Assembly: GCF_029211325.2 (NCBI RefSeq)
Contig: NZ_CP135996.1
Coordinates: 2,108,001 to 2,172,000, forward strand
Length of the DNA: 64,000 bases
Source: Caproicibacterium argilliputei
GTDB lineage: Bacteria; Bacillota; Clostridia; Oscillospirales; Acutalibacteraceae
Reading direction: 5' to 3'
The notes beneath the pieces were generated by a model. That model did no database searches. It saw only the letters and a list, made by a program, of their open reading frames with translations, and was not told the origin of the DNA. The position numbers and the translations under genes were made by a program. This document shows positions 26,187 to 35,668 of this stretch, in pieces; the stretch's first letter is position 1; each line of letters starts with the position of its first letter.

Positions 26187-26897
26187 TTATTTTTTGGAAG
26201 CACCTGCACCGATTCTTTGCCTGCGCGCATATAAAATCCGAACCGGCGGAAACATCTGCGCCTGCAGACCGCTCACTTCCTCAACCAAAAATCCGTTTTC
26301 GGAAAGCACCTGTGCGTACTCCTGTATATGGGCAAGGTCCAAAATTGCAAGGCGGCAGCCGCTTTTTGCCACGCGCGCCATTTCCAGCAGGGCTTTTTCC
26401 CGTTCCGCCGCGCCGTGGATGTTATGTATCGCAAGGCTGGAAACAATCACATTAAATGTTTCGTCTGCAAACGGAAGGCTGCGCATATCCCCGCTTTGCA
26501 CCGCGATCCGGTCTGCCGTCCCCTCCAGCTGTGCGTTTGCCTGCACCGCTTTGGCGCCGTTGCCGGATTGATCCTTGCCGCTCCACAGGTCAACCCCATA
26601 AGCTTTTCCGGTTTTGAGCTTCTGCGCAAGCCCGTTCAGCAGCAACCCGCGGCCGCAGCCGACATCCAGCACCGTGTCACTTTCCCGCACGATCGTGCGC
26701 TGCAAAATCTTTTCGCGCAGCTTATACTTGCCGCATTTGCTGCCGTAAAGCATATAAAAGCCGACTGCCAGCAAAAGAAGCCCCACCCACGAAAAGGTGT
26801 GCGCCCGCACGCCCGCAGCCAGCATCAGCAGTACCCCTGCCGCGAGCAGAACAAAAACCGCAAGCGGCGCATCAATACCGTAATTTCCTTTTTTCAT
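26187..26897 (-). CDS. Membrane-anchored class I SAM-dependent methyltransferase
   Basis: The 236-residue protein has two hydrophobic segments at its N-terminus (about residues 9-28 and 34-50), followed by a methyltransferase domain with motif I VLDVGCGRG and the later LPFADETFNVIVSSLAIHNI stretch. It should methylate a small molecule or lipid at the membrane; the substrate is unknown. Its ATG overlaps the TGA of the HAD hydrolase gene (ATGA), so the two are translated together. A much longer open frame continues upstream on the same frame, but it is a shadow of the HAD gene. Confidence 0.87.
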   Translation of the reverse strand: MKKGNYGIDAPLAVFVLLAAGVLLMLAAGVRAHTFSWVGLLLLAVGFYMLYGSKCGKYKLREKILQRTIVRESDTVLDVGCGRGLLLNGLAQKLKTGKAYGVDLWSGKDQSGNGAKAVQANAQLEGTADRIAVQSGDMRSLPFADETFNVIVSSLAIHNIHGAAEREKALLEMARVAKSGCRLAILDLAHIQEYAQVLSENGFLVEEVSGLQAQMFPPVRILYARRQRIGAGASKK

Positions 26898-27688
26898 CGT
26901 TTTTCCCCCTGTAAAAAGTGAAAGTGCACCAGTGCGTTCCAAATGCCGTTTTTTCCCACCGCATCGGTCACGTAGTCCGCCGCCTCCTTGAGTTGCGGAA
27001 TGGCATTTCCCATCGCAATGCCCAGCTTCGCCTCGGCAATCAACTCCAAGTCGTTGCCGCTGTCCCCGAAAAAGACCACCTGCGAAAAGTCGCTGCCGTA
27101 ATACGCCAGTACGCGGCGCATCCCCTCCGCCTTGGAAAGCGCGCGCGGAATGATGTCCGCCCCGCGCTTCTGCGCAAACAGCGGCACTTTGATTTCTGGA
27201 AACGCAGCCTCCAGAAGCCGCGCATCCGCAGTGTTTCCAACCAGCGCCAGCGCACGCACCTGCCGCCCGAATGCCTCTTGCGCAGGGCGCACCGTAATGG
27301 GTGTCTGCCGCACGCAGGTGTAAACGAAATCCCGCAGCGGCTGCGGCTTGGTCGTATAATAGACATTGTCCAAAAGGCAGCTGACGCACAGATCCTTTTG
27401 CAGTGCAAATGCAAAAATTCGCTGCATCAGCTCCTGCGGCAGAAAGTATTCGTACAGCACCTTTCCCTCGGCGCAGACCTTTGCGCCGTTCATCTGCACC
27501 ACTGCGTCCGGCTGCACAGTTTCCATGCCATAAGTGCTTTCCGGCTGTTCCATGTCGCGACCGGTGGCAAGCACAATTTTCCACGTTGGTCGCAGCAGGC
27601 GGACAGCCTCTTGTGTGCTCGCCGGAATTTGCCCCGTGGCGTGGTCCAGCAGCGTCATATCGTAATCAAAGCATAGCAGTTTTTTCAC
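26894..27688 (-). CDS. HAD-superfamily hydrolase, Cof type
   Basis: The 264-residue protein has the four HAD motifs: FDYDMTLLD (nucleophile Asp 8), LATGRD, a Lys in the KAEGM region and FFGDSGNDLE. The large type IIB cap between motifs II and III marks the Cof/YidA group of sugar-phosphate or nucleotide phosphatases. It acts in the cytoplasm. It overlaps the following methyltransferase gene by 4 bp. The natural substrate cannot be told. Confidence 0.9.
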   Translation of the reverse strand: MKKLLCFDYDMTLLDHATGQIPASTQEAVRLLRPTWKIVLATGRDMEQPESTYGMETVQPDAVVQMNGAKVCAEGKVLYEYFLPQELMQRIFAFALQKDLCVSCLLDNVYYTTKPQPLRDFVYTCVRQTPITVRPAQEAFGRQVRALALVGNTADARLLEAAFPEIKVPLFAQKRGADIIPRALSKAEGMRRVLAYYGSDFSQVVFFGDSGNDLELIAEAKLGIAMGNAIPQLKEAADYVTDAVGKNGIWNALVHFHFLQGEKR

Positions 27689-27709
27689 ATTTGCGCCCTT
27701 TCTAACCGT

Positions 27710-28285
27710 TCATTCCGTTTTGCCGCGCGCATCAAACGCAATCAGGCTGTACTCGATCGGCACCGTCCGCTCGCCCTCTGCTGAAGAATGCGCCCGTACA
27801 AATTCCATCACCTTTTGTGAAAGCGTTTCCATTTCCTCGGGTGAAAGGTACAGTACACCTCCCACGCCCAGTTGGCTGCCGACAGGCGCCGCGCCGCCGC
27901 TCTTTGCGGCATACGCAAGTGCATTTTCAAAATAATCGTGGTACACCATGCGCACCATGTTTTCGCCGAGTATCTGTTTGCGGTTTCTGCTTTCTGCTGT
28001 GTCGTTCTCAAGGCCAATATGCACCTCCACCGGTGTTGCTCGGTAAAAGGTGGCGACAATGCCGTGAATCAGTTCGGTATGGTCCACTTCCACCAGGCCG
28101 ATGCCCTGCAGTTTCTGCAGATGATGCTTGGCGGAAGACGGCGAGATTTCCAAGAGATCCGCTAATTTTTTCGCAGTGACCGGCACCCCCAGCGCCGCCA
28201 GCTTCAAAACAATGCGCTGCCGCAGCGGGTCCATATAAATTTTCAAGCTTTCTTCATCCTGAATTTCCAGAATGCGCAGGCCCAT
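27710..28285 (-). CDS. ArsR-like helix-turn-helix transcriptional regulator
   Basis: The 191-residue protein has an N-terminal winged helix of the ArsR/HTH_20 group (MDPLRQRIVLKL, then ITH-like VTAKKLADLLEISPSSAKHH) and an effector half of about 110 residues. I choose the ATG at 28285, nine bases after AAGGGG; the ATG nine bases further upstream is too close to that site. It lies 21 bp upstream of the HAD/methyltransferase pair on the same strand and may regulate that small operon. The ligand is unknown. Confidence 0.85.
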   Translation of the reverse strand: MGLRILEIQDEESLKIYMDPLRQRIVLKLAALGVPVTAKKLADLLEISPSSAKHHLQKLQGIGLVEVDHTELIHGIVATFYRATPVEVHIGLENDTAESRNRKQILGENMVRMVYHDYFENALAYAAKSGGAAPVGSQLGVGGVLYLSPEEMETLSQKVMEFVRAHSSAEGERTVPIEYSLIAFDARGKTE

Positions 28286-28353
28286 TGGCTGCATCCCCTT
28301 CCTGCTGAAGATTATACCATAGCCCTGCCCGCTGTGCAAAGCTGAAACGAGAT

Positions 28354-29214
28354 TTAGTTCATTCCACGAAAGCCCTTGCCGATAATTTCGCTGCTGTTGG
28401 TAATCATGATAAATGCGTTCGGCTGCTGCTCGCGGATAAAGCGGCGCAGGCGCACCGCCTGATTGCGCTTCATCACAGTCAGAATCACTTTCTTCTGGCT
28501 GTGGCCGTAGCTGCCCTGCGCTTCAAACACCGTTGCGCTGCGATTAAGCTCCTGATGAATGAAGTCGCAGATGGGGGCGGGAACATCGCAGACCACTGTG
28601 AAGTATTTGCACAGATTCATGTTTTCAATCACGGTATCAATCACCAGGGTTTTCGCCAGCAGCCCCGCGATGGAGAAAAGCCCTGTCTTCGGCCCATAAA
28701 TTACAAAGGCAAGCACCGTGATCAGCACATCAACCAGCATCAGCGTAACGCCGATATTGAAGCTGGTATATTTCTTGAGAATCATCGCAAGGATATCCGT
28801 GCCGCCGCTGGAGGCGTCCGCATCAAACAGCATGGCGGAACCGAGCGCGGGCAGAAACACCGCAAACATAAACTCCAGCACCGGCTCATTGGTCATAGGC
28901 TTTGTCAGCGGGTACACTTTATCCAGAACGCTCAGTGCCACCGACATCAGCACACTGACATACACCGTTTTCACTCCGAAAGATTTGCCGACAAACAGAA
29001 ACCCCACTACCAAAAGCGCCATATTCATGATAAACGTCAGGTCGGAAGCGTTAAATGGCGTAAAGCTGCTAAACAGCACGGCAAAACCGGTCACCCCGCC
29101 AAAACAGAAATTGTTCGGAAACTTAAAAAAGTAAATGCCAACCACCATAATCATGGTTGCTGCTGTTAAAAAAGCGTACTCCCGCACCGTCTGGCGCACC
29201 TTTGCCTTGTCCAT
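28354..29214 (-). CDS. YitT family membrane protein
   Basis: The 286-residue protein has five to six membrane segments (for example AFLTAATMIMVVGIYFF and LTFIMNMALLVVGFLFVG) followed by a soluble DUF2179 domain with VILTVMKRNQAVRLRRFI. YitT proteins are conserved in Firmicutes, and their transported substrate is not known. GAGGGG eight bases upstream selects the ATG at 29214 instead of the one at 29280. The gene lies between the ArsR-like regulator and the divergent uxu operon. Confidence 0.88.
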   Translation of the reverse strand: MDKAKVRQTVREYAFLTAATMIMVVGIYFFKFPNNFCFGGVTGFAVLFSSFTPFNASDLTFIMNMALLVVGFLFVGKSFGVKTVYVSVLMSVALSVLDKVYPLTKPMTNEPVLEFMFAVFLPALGSAMLFDADASSGGTDILAMILKKYTSFNIGVTLMLVDVLITVLAFVIYGPKTGLFSIAGLLAKTLVIDTVIENMNLCKYFTVVCDVPAPICDFIHQELNRSATVFEAQGSYGHSQKKVILTVMKRNQAVRLRRFIREQQPNAFIMITNSSEIIGKGFRGMN

Positions 29215-29396
29215 GAAACGAATCCCCTCAACCAAAAACTTTTTAATGCGCCGCTGTCTTTCAGCGGGCTGTTTGACCAAAGGTTATTATAGACGCTTGA
29301 ACGGCAAAAAGGAACCTGCTCCCGCAAAAAAAAGCAAAAAGGCAGCATCCAACCGCAGTAAGCCGCACTTTCTTTTCAATTTTTCATCATTTCCTC

Positions 29397-29425
29397 TTTA
29401 CATTTGTAAATTGATATACTAATAT
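29397..29425 (+). promoter_or_regulatory. Sigma-A promoter for the uxu operon
   Basis: TTTACA, a 17-bp spacer and TAATAT lie about 50 bp upstream of uxuA. Confidence 0.6.
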
Positions 29426-29434
29426 ACTAGTATA
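29423..29434. promoter_or_regulatory. Candidate GntR operator
   Basis: The perfect palindrome TATACTAGTATA overlaps the end of the -10 box and the start site. ATACTA is repeated 8 bp upstream. The place suits repression by the GntR regulator encoded in the operon. Confidence 0.5.
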
Positions 29435-29471
29435 AAAGAAAACATTGAGGCATGAAAGGAGCAACTTCCCT

Positions 29472-30557
29472 ATGAAAATGACATTCCGATGGTTTGGCGA
29501 GGGTCGCGACAGCATCAGCCTGAAGCAAATCAAACAGATTCCCGGCTGCACCGGTCTGATGGGCGTGCTGGACCAGTACGCCGCCGGTGAGGAGTGGCCG
29601 CTCCACGTGATTCAGGACTACGTCCGGCACGTACACGACGCAGGTCTGGAAGTAGAAGTCATTGAAAGCGTCAACATCCACGAGGACATCAAGCTGGGCA
29701 AACCCAGCCGCGACCGCTATATCAAAAACTACATCAAAACCATCCGCAGTCTGGCACAGTGCGGTGTCAAAGTCATTGTGTACAACTTCATGCCGGTTTT
29801 TGACTGGCTGCGCACCGACCTTGCACACGTGATTCCCGAAGACGGCTCCAACTCCCTCTACTTTGACGAAGCGGAGCTTAAAGGCATGACACCGGTGCAG
29901 ATTGTGGAAAACACCGCAAAAAGCTCCAATGGTTTTTCCCTGCCCGGCTGGGAACCGGAGCGCCTTGCAGAGCTGCAGAGCATTCTGGAGCAGTACAAAC
30001 TGATTGACGAAGACAAGCTGCGCGAAAACTACAAGTATTTTCTGGATGCCGTCATCCCGACCTGCGAAGAAGTCGGCATGGTGCTGGCCTGCCACCCGGA
30101 CGATCCTGCCTGGCCGGTGTTTGGTCTGCCCCGCATTGCCCACTCGCAGGCAGACTTTGATAAAATCGTCAAACTGCACGACAGCCCCTGCAACACCGTC
30201 TGCCTGTGCACTGGTTCGCTGGGTTCCGACCCTGCCAACGACATTCCCGCCATCATCCGTCACTTTGGGGAAATGCACCGCATTGGCTGTGCGCACGTCC
30301 GGAACATCAAGTTCCTCGGCCCTCACAAGTTCCGGGAATCTTCTCATCTTTCCAGCGACGGTTCGCTGGATTTGTACGAAATTATGAAAGCCCTGTACGA
30401 AACCTGCCCGGACACCTATGTGCGCCCTGACCACGGCCGCATGATCTGGGACGAAGTCGGCCGCCCCGGCTACGGCCTTTATGACCGTGCGCTGGGTGTC
30501 GCCTACCTGAACGGTCTATGGGAGGCCATCGGCAAAAACGCAAAAGCCGCAAACTGA
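29472..30557 (+). CDS. uxuA: D-mannonate dehydratase
   Basis: The 361-residue protein matches UxuA along its length: [11 protein letters not shown] at the start, the TIM-barrel motifs [23 protein letters not shown] and [12 protein letters not shown], and GHVHVRN-like AHVRNIKF with a metal-binding His, ending YVRPDHGR. It dehydrates D-mannonate to 2-keto-3-deoxy-gluconate in the glucuronate pathway in the cytoplasm. AAAGGAG upstream selects the ATG at 29472. It is the first gene of an operon with a GntR regulator and fructuronate reductase. The 2-keto-3-deoxy-gluconate kinase and aldolase, and the isomerase uxaC, are not in the window. Confidence 0.95.
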   Translation: MKMTFRWFGEGRDSISLKQIKQIPGCTGLMGVLDQYAAGEEWPLHVIQDYVRHVHDAGLEVEVIESVNIHEDIKLGKPSRDRYIKNYIKTIRSLAQCGVKVIVYNFMPVFDWLRTDLAHVIPEDGSNSLYFDEAELKGMTPVQIVENTAKSSNGFSLPGWEPERLAELQSILEQYKLIDEDKLRENYKYFLDAVIPTCEEVGMVLACHPDDPAWPVFGLPRIAHSQADFDKIVKLHDSPCNTVCLCTGSLGSDPANDIPAIIRHFGEMHRIGCAHVRNIKFLGPHKFRESSHLSSDGSLDLYEIMKALYETCPDTYVRPDHGRMIWDEVGRPGYGLYDRALGVAYLNGLWEAIGKNAKAAN

Positions 30558-30576
30558 AGAAACGGAGGTGCAAAAT

Positions 30577-31278
30577 GTGCCGTTTACGCCGCTAAAATCT
30601 GAAAAGTACCGGATTCAAAACACCGGCGACCGGATTTACGCCGATCTGCGGGAGGCCATTATGCTTCTGCAGCTGCACCCCGGCGAGGAACTGAATATCA
30701 AGTCGCTTTCTGAAAAGCTGGGGGTCAGCCGCAGTCCGGTGCGCGACGCGGTCATGCGCCTTGCCAAAGAAGGTCTGGCAGACGTTCTGCCGCAAAAGGG
30801 CACCCGGGTTTCCCGTATTGACCCCCACCGGGTTGAGGAAGAACGCTTTCTGCGCGAAAGTCTGGAAATCCGCCTGCTCAGCCTTTTCATGCAGCAGCAC
30901 ACTTCGCAGGACGTTTCCGATTTGGAGCAGTTGGTGGAAACACAGAATCGCTGCCTGCGGGAGACCCGGATGTCTGACTTTCTGGATTATGACGAAGCGT
31001 TTCACAGTGTATTCTTCCGCGCGGCAGACAAAGCGCTCTGCTGGGACTTGATTGAGCAAATGTCCGGCCACTACCGCCGCGCCCGCTTGATGACCTTATG
31101 GGACGCAAAAATCGTCAGCGGCGCCATTGGCGAGCATGAAGAAATGCTCCGATGCATCCGACAGGGACAGACCGACCGCTTGACGGAAATTGAAGAAAAC
31201 CACTGCCGCAAAATCAACATACAGGAGCTGGATCTGTTTCAGCAGTATCCGGACTTCTTTACAGAAAGAAAGGAATAA
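30577..31278 (+). CDS. GntR family regulator, FCD type
   Basis: The 233-residue protein has an N-terminal winged helix (LNIKSLSEKLGVSRSPVRDA) and an all-helical FCD ligand domain with metal-type residues (FHSVFFRAAD, GEHEEMLRCI). FCD-GntR proteins often respond to uronates or other organic acids and repress hexuronate genes, as UxuR and ExuR do. GGAGG eight bases before the GTG at 30577 selects this start; a GTG nine bases earlier overlaps the site. It lies 19 bp after uxuA and 5 bp before uxuB, so it probably controls its own operon through the palindrome at 29423. Confidence 0.9.
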   Translation: MPFTPLKSEKYRIQNTGDRIYADLREAIMLLQLHPGEELNIKSLSEKLGVSRSPVRDAVMRLAKEGLADVLPQKGTRVSRIDPHRVEEERFLRESLEIRLLSLFMQQHTSQDVSDLEQLVETQNRCLRETRMSDFLDYDEAFHSVFFRAADKALCWDLIEQMSGHYRRARLMTLWDAKIVSGAIGEHEEMLRCIRQGQTDRLTEIEENHCRKINIQELDLFQQYPDFFTERKE

Positions 31279-31283
31279 AAGCT

Positions 31284-32900
31284 ATGAAGCTAAAGGAAGC
31301 GGCGCTGCAAAATACAGCCGCCTGGGAAAAAGCCGGGTTTGACCTGCCGCACTTTGACCGAAAAAAAGTGTGTGCACAGACGCGCAAAGCACCGAAATGG
31401 ATTCACTTCGGTGCCGGCAACATTTTCCGGGCATTTCCTGCAAATATACAGCAGCAAATTTTGAACGCAGGCAAAGCAGACACCGGCATCATTGTTGCCG
31501 AAGGCTTTGACTATGAAATCATCGACAGAATGTACCGCCCGCACGACAACCTTTCCGTTCTGGTGACACTGCAGGCAGACGGTTCCATTGAAAAAACCGT
31601 TGTCGGCAGCATTACCGAGTCTTTAAAAGTTGACTCCGCTGATGCAGCCGAGTGGAACCGGCTCAAAGAAATTTTCTGCAGCCCGTCCCTGCAGATGGTC
31701 AGCTTCACCATCACAGAAAAAGGATACAGCTTGGTCAACGGAAAAGGCAGCTTTACCGATGCGGTTCTGCAGGACTTTCAAAAGGGTCCTGCCGCGCCGG
31801 TCAGCTACATCGGCAAGTTGGCAGCTCTGGTATATGCCCGCTACCAAAACGGCCGGCTTCCGCTTGCACTGGTCAGCATGGACAACTGCTCGCACAATGG
31901 CAGCAAACTGTACAGCGCGGTCAGCACCTTTTCTAAAACATGGTCGGAAGCCGGTCTGACCGACGCCGGCTTCGATGCTTATGTGAATGACCGCATGAAA
32001 GTTTCATTCCCGTGGAGCATGATTGACAAAATCACGCCGCGGCCGGATGATTCTGTCAAGGAAATACTCGTGAAAGACGGCTTTGAGGACGTAGAGGCGG
32101 AAATTACCGCCAAGCATACCTATGTGGCGCCGTTCGTCAATGCGGAAGAAACGCAGTATCTGGTGGTTGAAGACTGGTTCCCCAATGGCCGCCCCAATCT
32201 GGATGCAGGCGGGGTGATTTTTACTGACCGCGAAACAGTAGACAAAGTGGAAAAGATGAAAGTGTGCACCTGCTTAAATCCTCTGCACACCGCACTCGCA
32301 ATTTACGGCTGTCTGCTCGGCTACACGCTGATTTCCAAAGAAATGCAGGACCCGGAGCTAAAAAAGCTGGTAGAAACCATTGGGTACAAAGAGGGTCTGC
32401 CGGTTGTCGTCAATCCCGGCATTCTCGACCCGAAAGAATTTCTGGACACGGTGCTGCGTGTGCGGATTCCGAATCCGTTTATGCCGGACACGCCGCAGCG
32501 CATTGCGACTGACACCTCGCAGAAGCTCGGCATCCGCTTTGGTGAAACCATCAAAGCGTACCTTGCTTCGCCAACGCTGCAAGTGACAGACCTCAAGCTG
32601 ATTCCGCTGGTGCTGGCCGGTTGGTGCCGCTATCTGCTGGGTGTGGATGACAACGGACAGGCATTTACGCCGTCTGCTGACCCGCTGCTGGCAGAAAATC
32701 AGGCGCACCTTGCCGGTGTGAAGTTGGGCAGCAAGGGCCCGTTCCATGCAGCCCTGCAGCCGATTCTGTCCAACGTGTCCATTTTTGGCGTTGACCTTTA
32801 CGAAGCCGGTTTAGGTGCGCAGACCGAAGCGTACTTTGCCGAACTGACCACAGGCACTGGTGCAGTCAGAAGCACCCTGCAAAAATATGTAAACGCCTAA
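31284..32900 (+). CDS. uxuB: D-fructuronate reductase / mannitol dehydrogenase family
   Basis: The 538-residue protein belongs to the long-chain mannitol dehydrogenase family: an N-terminal Rossmann domain beginning IHFGAGNIFRAF, then the catalytic region with LVVEDWFPNGRPNL and a C-terminal helical domain with KMKVCTCLNPLHTALAIYG. The catalytic Lys lies in that KVCTCLNPLHT region. In this operon the reaction should be reversible NADH-dependent reduction of fructuronate to mannonate, the substrate of the neighbouring UxuA. It sits 5 bp after the GntR gene and is followed by a strong terminator. Related tagaturonate reductases cannot be wholly excluded. Confidence 0.92.
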   Translation: MKLKEAALQNTAAWEKAGFDLPHFDRKKVCAQTRKAPKWIHFGAGNIFRAFPANIQQQILNAGKADTGIIVAEGFDYEIIDRMYRPHDNLSVLVTLQADGSIEKTVVGSITESLKVDSADAAEWNRLKEIFCSPSLQMVSFTITEKGYSLVNGKGSFTDAVLQDFQKGPAAPVSYIGKLAALVYARYQNGRLPLALVSMDNCSHNGSKLYSAVSTFSKTWSEAGLTDAGFDAYVNDRMKVSFPWSMIDKITPRPDDSVKEILVKDGFEDVEAEITAKHTYVAPFVNAEETQYLVVEDWFPNGRPNLDAGGVIFTDRETVDKVEKMKVCTCLNPLHTALAIYGCLLGYTLISKEMQDPELKKLVETIGYKEGLPVVVNPGILDPKEFLDTVLRVRIPNPFMPDTPQRIATDTSQKLGIRFGETIKAYLASPTLQVTDLKLIPLVLAGWCRYLLGVDDNGQAFTPSADPLLAENQAHLAGVKLGSKGPFHAALQPILSNVSIFGVDLYEAGLGAQTEAYFAELTTGTGAVRSTLQKYVNA

Positions 32901-32911
32901 AGATACTAAAG

Positions 32912-32962
32912 TAAAAAGGACAGGAATCCGCCCCACAGGGGTACGATTCCTGTCCTTTTCTA
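32912..32962 (+). terminator. Intrinsic terminator of the uxu operon
   Basis: AAAAGGACAGGAATC and GATTCCTGTCCTTTT pair with a small inner CC/GG stem, followed by CTATT. Confidence 0.85.
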
Positions 32963-32965
32963 TTG

Positions 32966-33150
32966 CAACAGCAAAGGTCGTGGCGGGCTTCCCCGCGCTG
33001 TTTCAAATGCTCCGCTGGAGCATTTGAAAGGCAAAAGATACTTTCCTTTTCACCCAGGCTTACAGCCCGAACTCGCTTCCTTGATAAAGACCTTGGGGCT
33101 TTGCCCCAAACCCTACCGCCCTTGAAAGGGCGGGCGGAACTTTTGATGAA
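32966..33150. repeat. Cluster of palindromic intergenic elements
   Basis: The 317-bp gap between uxuB and the GH3 gene holds no gene. It has three hairpins: TTTCAAATGCTCC with its complement at 33001-33029, TTGGGG/CCCCAA at 33093-33109, and CCGCCC/GGGCGG at 33117-33135. The wording of the last two (GGGGCTTTGCCCCAAACCC) is like interspersed repeats found in many clostridial genomes. Confidence 0.5.
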
Positions 33151-33217
33151 AGGTAACAAAGCGCTGACTTTACCCTGACACAGACTGAAAAAGAAGCGGG
33201 AGCACACTCCGGGAACT

Positions 33218-35518
33218 TCAGCACACCGCCTGCGGGGGCTTCCCCGCAGCCTGCAGCTGCTCTACTACTTTCTGTGCATCCGCATCTGTAATTTTCCCGT
33301 TTCCAAAAGCAACCAAACCACGCAGCGGCATATACCGCAGCATGGATTCCATCATCTGCGCCGTGCTCTCACCCAGACAATCCGCATTTCCGGAATCGGC
33401 CGACATCATACCATACGCTTCTATCAGCGGACGAACAATTTCTCTGCCTCGGGGCATCTGCAGCACATCTCCGATGGTCGTATCCAGCGTAATCTCCGCC
33501 GGTTTCTTCGGCGTTCCCGCCGCAGTCACCTGCACGGTCTGCAGGATGTTTCGGCTCGACTCGCCAAGCTCCAACGTGTAAACGCCCGGCTCCACGCGCC
33601 AGTCCTGCAAATCCATATCATAATATGAAAAGGCGCGCTTTCCAAGCCGAAACGTCACGGTTTTGGTCTCGCCGGGCGCAAGCTCTACCTTTTCAAAACC
33701 TTTCAACTCATGTACCGGACGGATGACGTCCCCTTTAGGCGGCGCCACATACAGCTGAAGCACTTCCTTGCCGGTGCGCGTGCCGGTATTCGTCACCTCT
33801 GCCTGTACCGTCAGCGTATCCGTATCTGTCAGATGGGCTTGACTCAGACGCACGTTGCCGCAGGTAAAAGTGGTATAACTCAGCCCATGTCCAAACGGAA
33901 ACAACACATCCATTTTTTTGGTGTCATAATACCGGTAACCGACAAAGACACCTTCCCGGTACTCGGTTTTGTCCCCCTCACCGTGATAATACAAATAAGA
34001 CGGATTGTCCTCCAGCTTCCGTGGGAAAGTTTCCGCCAGATGTCCGCTTGGATTAACGTCGCCGAACAGAATGTCCAGAACTGCGCCGCCCACAGCCTGA
34101 CCGGCCAGATAAGCTTCCAGTACAGCCTTCACATGGTCAAGCCACGGCATTTCCACCGGCGCACCATTATGCAGAATCACAACCATATTCGGATTGACCG
34201 CCGCTACGGCTTCAATCAGCGCGGTCTGGTTTTCCGGCAGGCGCATATGGGTACGGTCGTAGCCTTCCGACTCATAGGCATCCGGCAGACCGGCAAAAAT
34301 GACCGCTGTGTCTGCCGCTTTGGCTGCCTGCACCGCCTCTTCCTGCATCTGCGCGCAAACACAGTCCTCTTGGGTACGGTACCCCTGCGCATAAACCGTC
34401 TGCGGGTAAGCCGATGGATTCTGCTGAACCAGCTCCCATGCGGCGTCCACCCGGCTGCAGTTGATGTGGGAGCTGCCGCCGCCCTGAAAGCGCGGCTTCT
34501 GGGCAAACTCGCCGATAAATGCAAGCTTCGCCTTGCGGTTCAGCGGCAGAAGTGCATCTTCATTTTTGAGCAGAACCATGCACTGCCCCGCCGCTTCCCG
34601 TGCGGTTTGGTGATCTTTTTCACGGTCAAAAACCGCTGTGGAATCGCGGTGCGCTTCAAACCGCTGTACCTGTGTCAGAATGCGCTCGACCGCCCGGTCA
34701 AGCACCTCTTCCTGCAGGGTGCCATCCTGCACCGCCTGTACGATTTTTTTGTCATTCATGCCGAATGAAGTCGGCATTTCCAAATCCAGACCTGCCTGCA
34801 GGTCGGGCACACGGTCATTCACCGCACCCCAGTCACTGACCACAAAGCCGTCAAATCCCCACTCGCCGCGCAGAATGTCCGTCAGCGCGCGGCGGTTCTG
34901 AGCAGCATATACACCGTTAATCCGATTGTAAGAGCACATCACCGTCCACGGTTTCGACTGCCGCACCGCTGTTTCAAAAGCCGCCAGATAAATCTCCCGC
35001 GCGGTGCGCTCGTCCATTTCGGAGCTGGAGCTCATGCGGCGGTGCTCCTGACTGTTGGCAAAAAAGTGCTTGATGCTGGTGCCAACGTGCCTACTTTGCA
35101 CACCGGCAATCTGGTTGGCTGCCAATTCGGAAGCCAGGTATGGGTCTTCCGAGTAATACTCAAAGTTGCGCCCACAAAGTGGGGAGCGCTTGATGTTCAC
35201 CGCTGGGCCGAGAATCACGCCGACGCCCTCAGCCTGACACTCATTGCCCAGTGTTTCCCCAATATGCCGCAAAAGCGAGCGGTCAAAGGAAGCTGCTGCT
35301 GCACAGCCTGCCGGAAAGCAGACGGCCTTGATGCTTTCGTTGATGCCCAAATGGTCTGCCTGCAGATCCTGCTTGCGCAGACCGTGGGGGCCGTCGCTCA
35401 CCATCATAGAGGGGACGCCGAGCCGCGGCACCGCCTTGGTGTGCCAGAAGTCTGCGCCGGAGCACAAACCCGCCTTTTCTTCCAGTGTCATTTCGCGAAT
35501 CTGTTCTTTTATGGTCAC
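33218..35518 (-). CDS. Glycoside hydrolase family 3 beta-glucosidase/xylosidase
   Basis: The 766-residue protein is a full GH3 enzyme: a TIM-barrel domain with the nucleophile Asp in VVSDWGA (near residue 228), GTSIKHFFANSQE, an alpha/beta sandwich domain with GGGSSHINCSR and the fibronectin III-like domain (TNTGTRTGKEVLQLYV, about residues 570-650). About 90 residues follow that domain as a helical tail. There is no signal peptide, so it acts on imported beta-linked oligosaccharides in the cytoplasm. The start is a GTG with AGGAAG upstream. Whether glucose or xylose ends are preferred is not clear. It is a single-gene unit next to the uxu operon. Confidence 0.93.
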   Translation of the reverse strand: MTIKEQIREMTLEEKAGLCSGADFWHTKAVPRLGVPSMMVSDGPHGLRKQDLQADHLGINESIKAVCFPAGCAAAASFDRSLLRHIGETLGNECQAEGVGVILGPAVNIKRSPLCGRNFEYYSEDPYLASELAANQIAGVQSRHVGTSIKHFFANSQEHRRMSSSSEMDERTAREIYLAAFETAVRQSKPWTVMCSYNRINGVYAAQNRRALTDILRGEWGFDGFVVSDWGAVNDRVPDLQAGLDLEMPTSFGMNDKKIVQAVQDGTLQEEVLDRAVERILTQVQRFEAHRDSTAVFDREKDHQTAREAAGQCMVLLKNEDALLPLNRKAKLAFIGEFAQKPRFQGGGSSHINCSRVDAAWELVQQNPSAYPQTVYAQGYRTQEDCVCAQMQEEAVQAAKAADTAVIFAGLPDAYESEGYDRTHMRLPENQTALIEAVAAVNPNMVVILHNGAPVEMPWLDHVKAVLEAYLAGQAVGGAVLDILFGDVNPSGHLAETFPRKLEDNPSYLYYHGEGDKTEYREGVFVGYRYYDTKKMDVLFPFGHGLSYTTFTCGNVRLSQAHLTDTDTLTVQAEVTNTGTRTGKEVLQLYVAPPKGDVIRPVHELKGFEKVELAPGETKTVTFRLGKRAFSYYDMDLQDWRVEPGVYTLELGESSRNILQTVQVTAAGTPKKPAEITLDTTIGDVLQMPRGREIVRPLIEAYGMMSADSGNADCLGESTAQMMESMLRYMPLRGLVAFGNGKITDADAQKVVEQLQAAGKPPQAVC

Positions 35519-35565
35519 GCTCTTTTTCTTCCTTTCCGGAATATTATTTCATCCTAACAAAAATG

Positions 35566-35589
35566 ATATTTTCAGTCTAATATTTTCAG
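35566..35589. repeat. Direct repeat upstream of the GH3 gene
   Basis: ATATTTTCAG occurs twice with a 14-bp period (35566 and 35580). The pair is also flanked by TATTTCATC and GATGAAATA arms. It could be a regulator site of the GH3 gene. Confidence 0.35.
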
Positions 35590-35668
35590 ATGAAATATGC
35601 AAGAGGGTTCCTGACAAATTCAACAAAAGTTCACACCTGCGGCGGACCTCCGTACAGCACCGGTTTGG

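Noticed and set aside
26898..27584. Upstream extension of the methyltransferase frame
   Set aside because: It overlaps the complete HAD hydrolase gene in another frame; the extension is rich in Cys and Gly without motifs, and the ATGA overlap gives a proper start at 26897.
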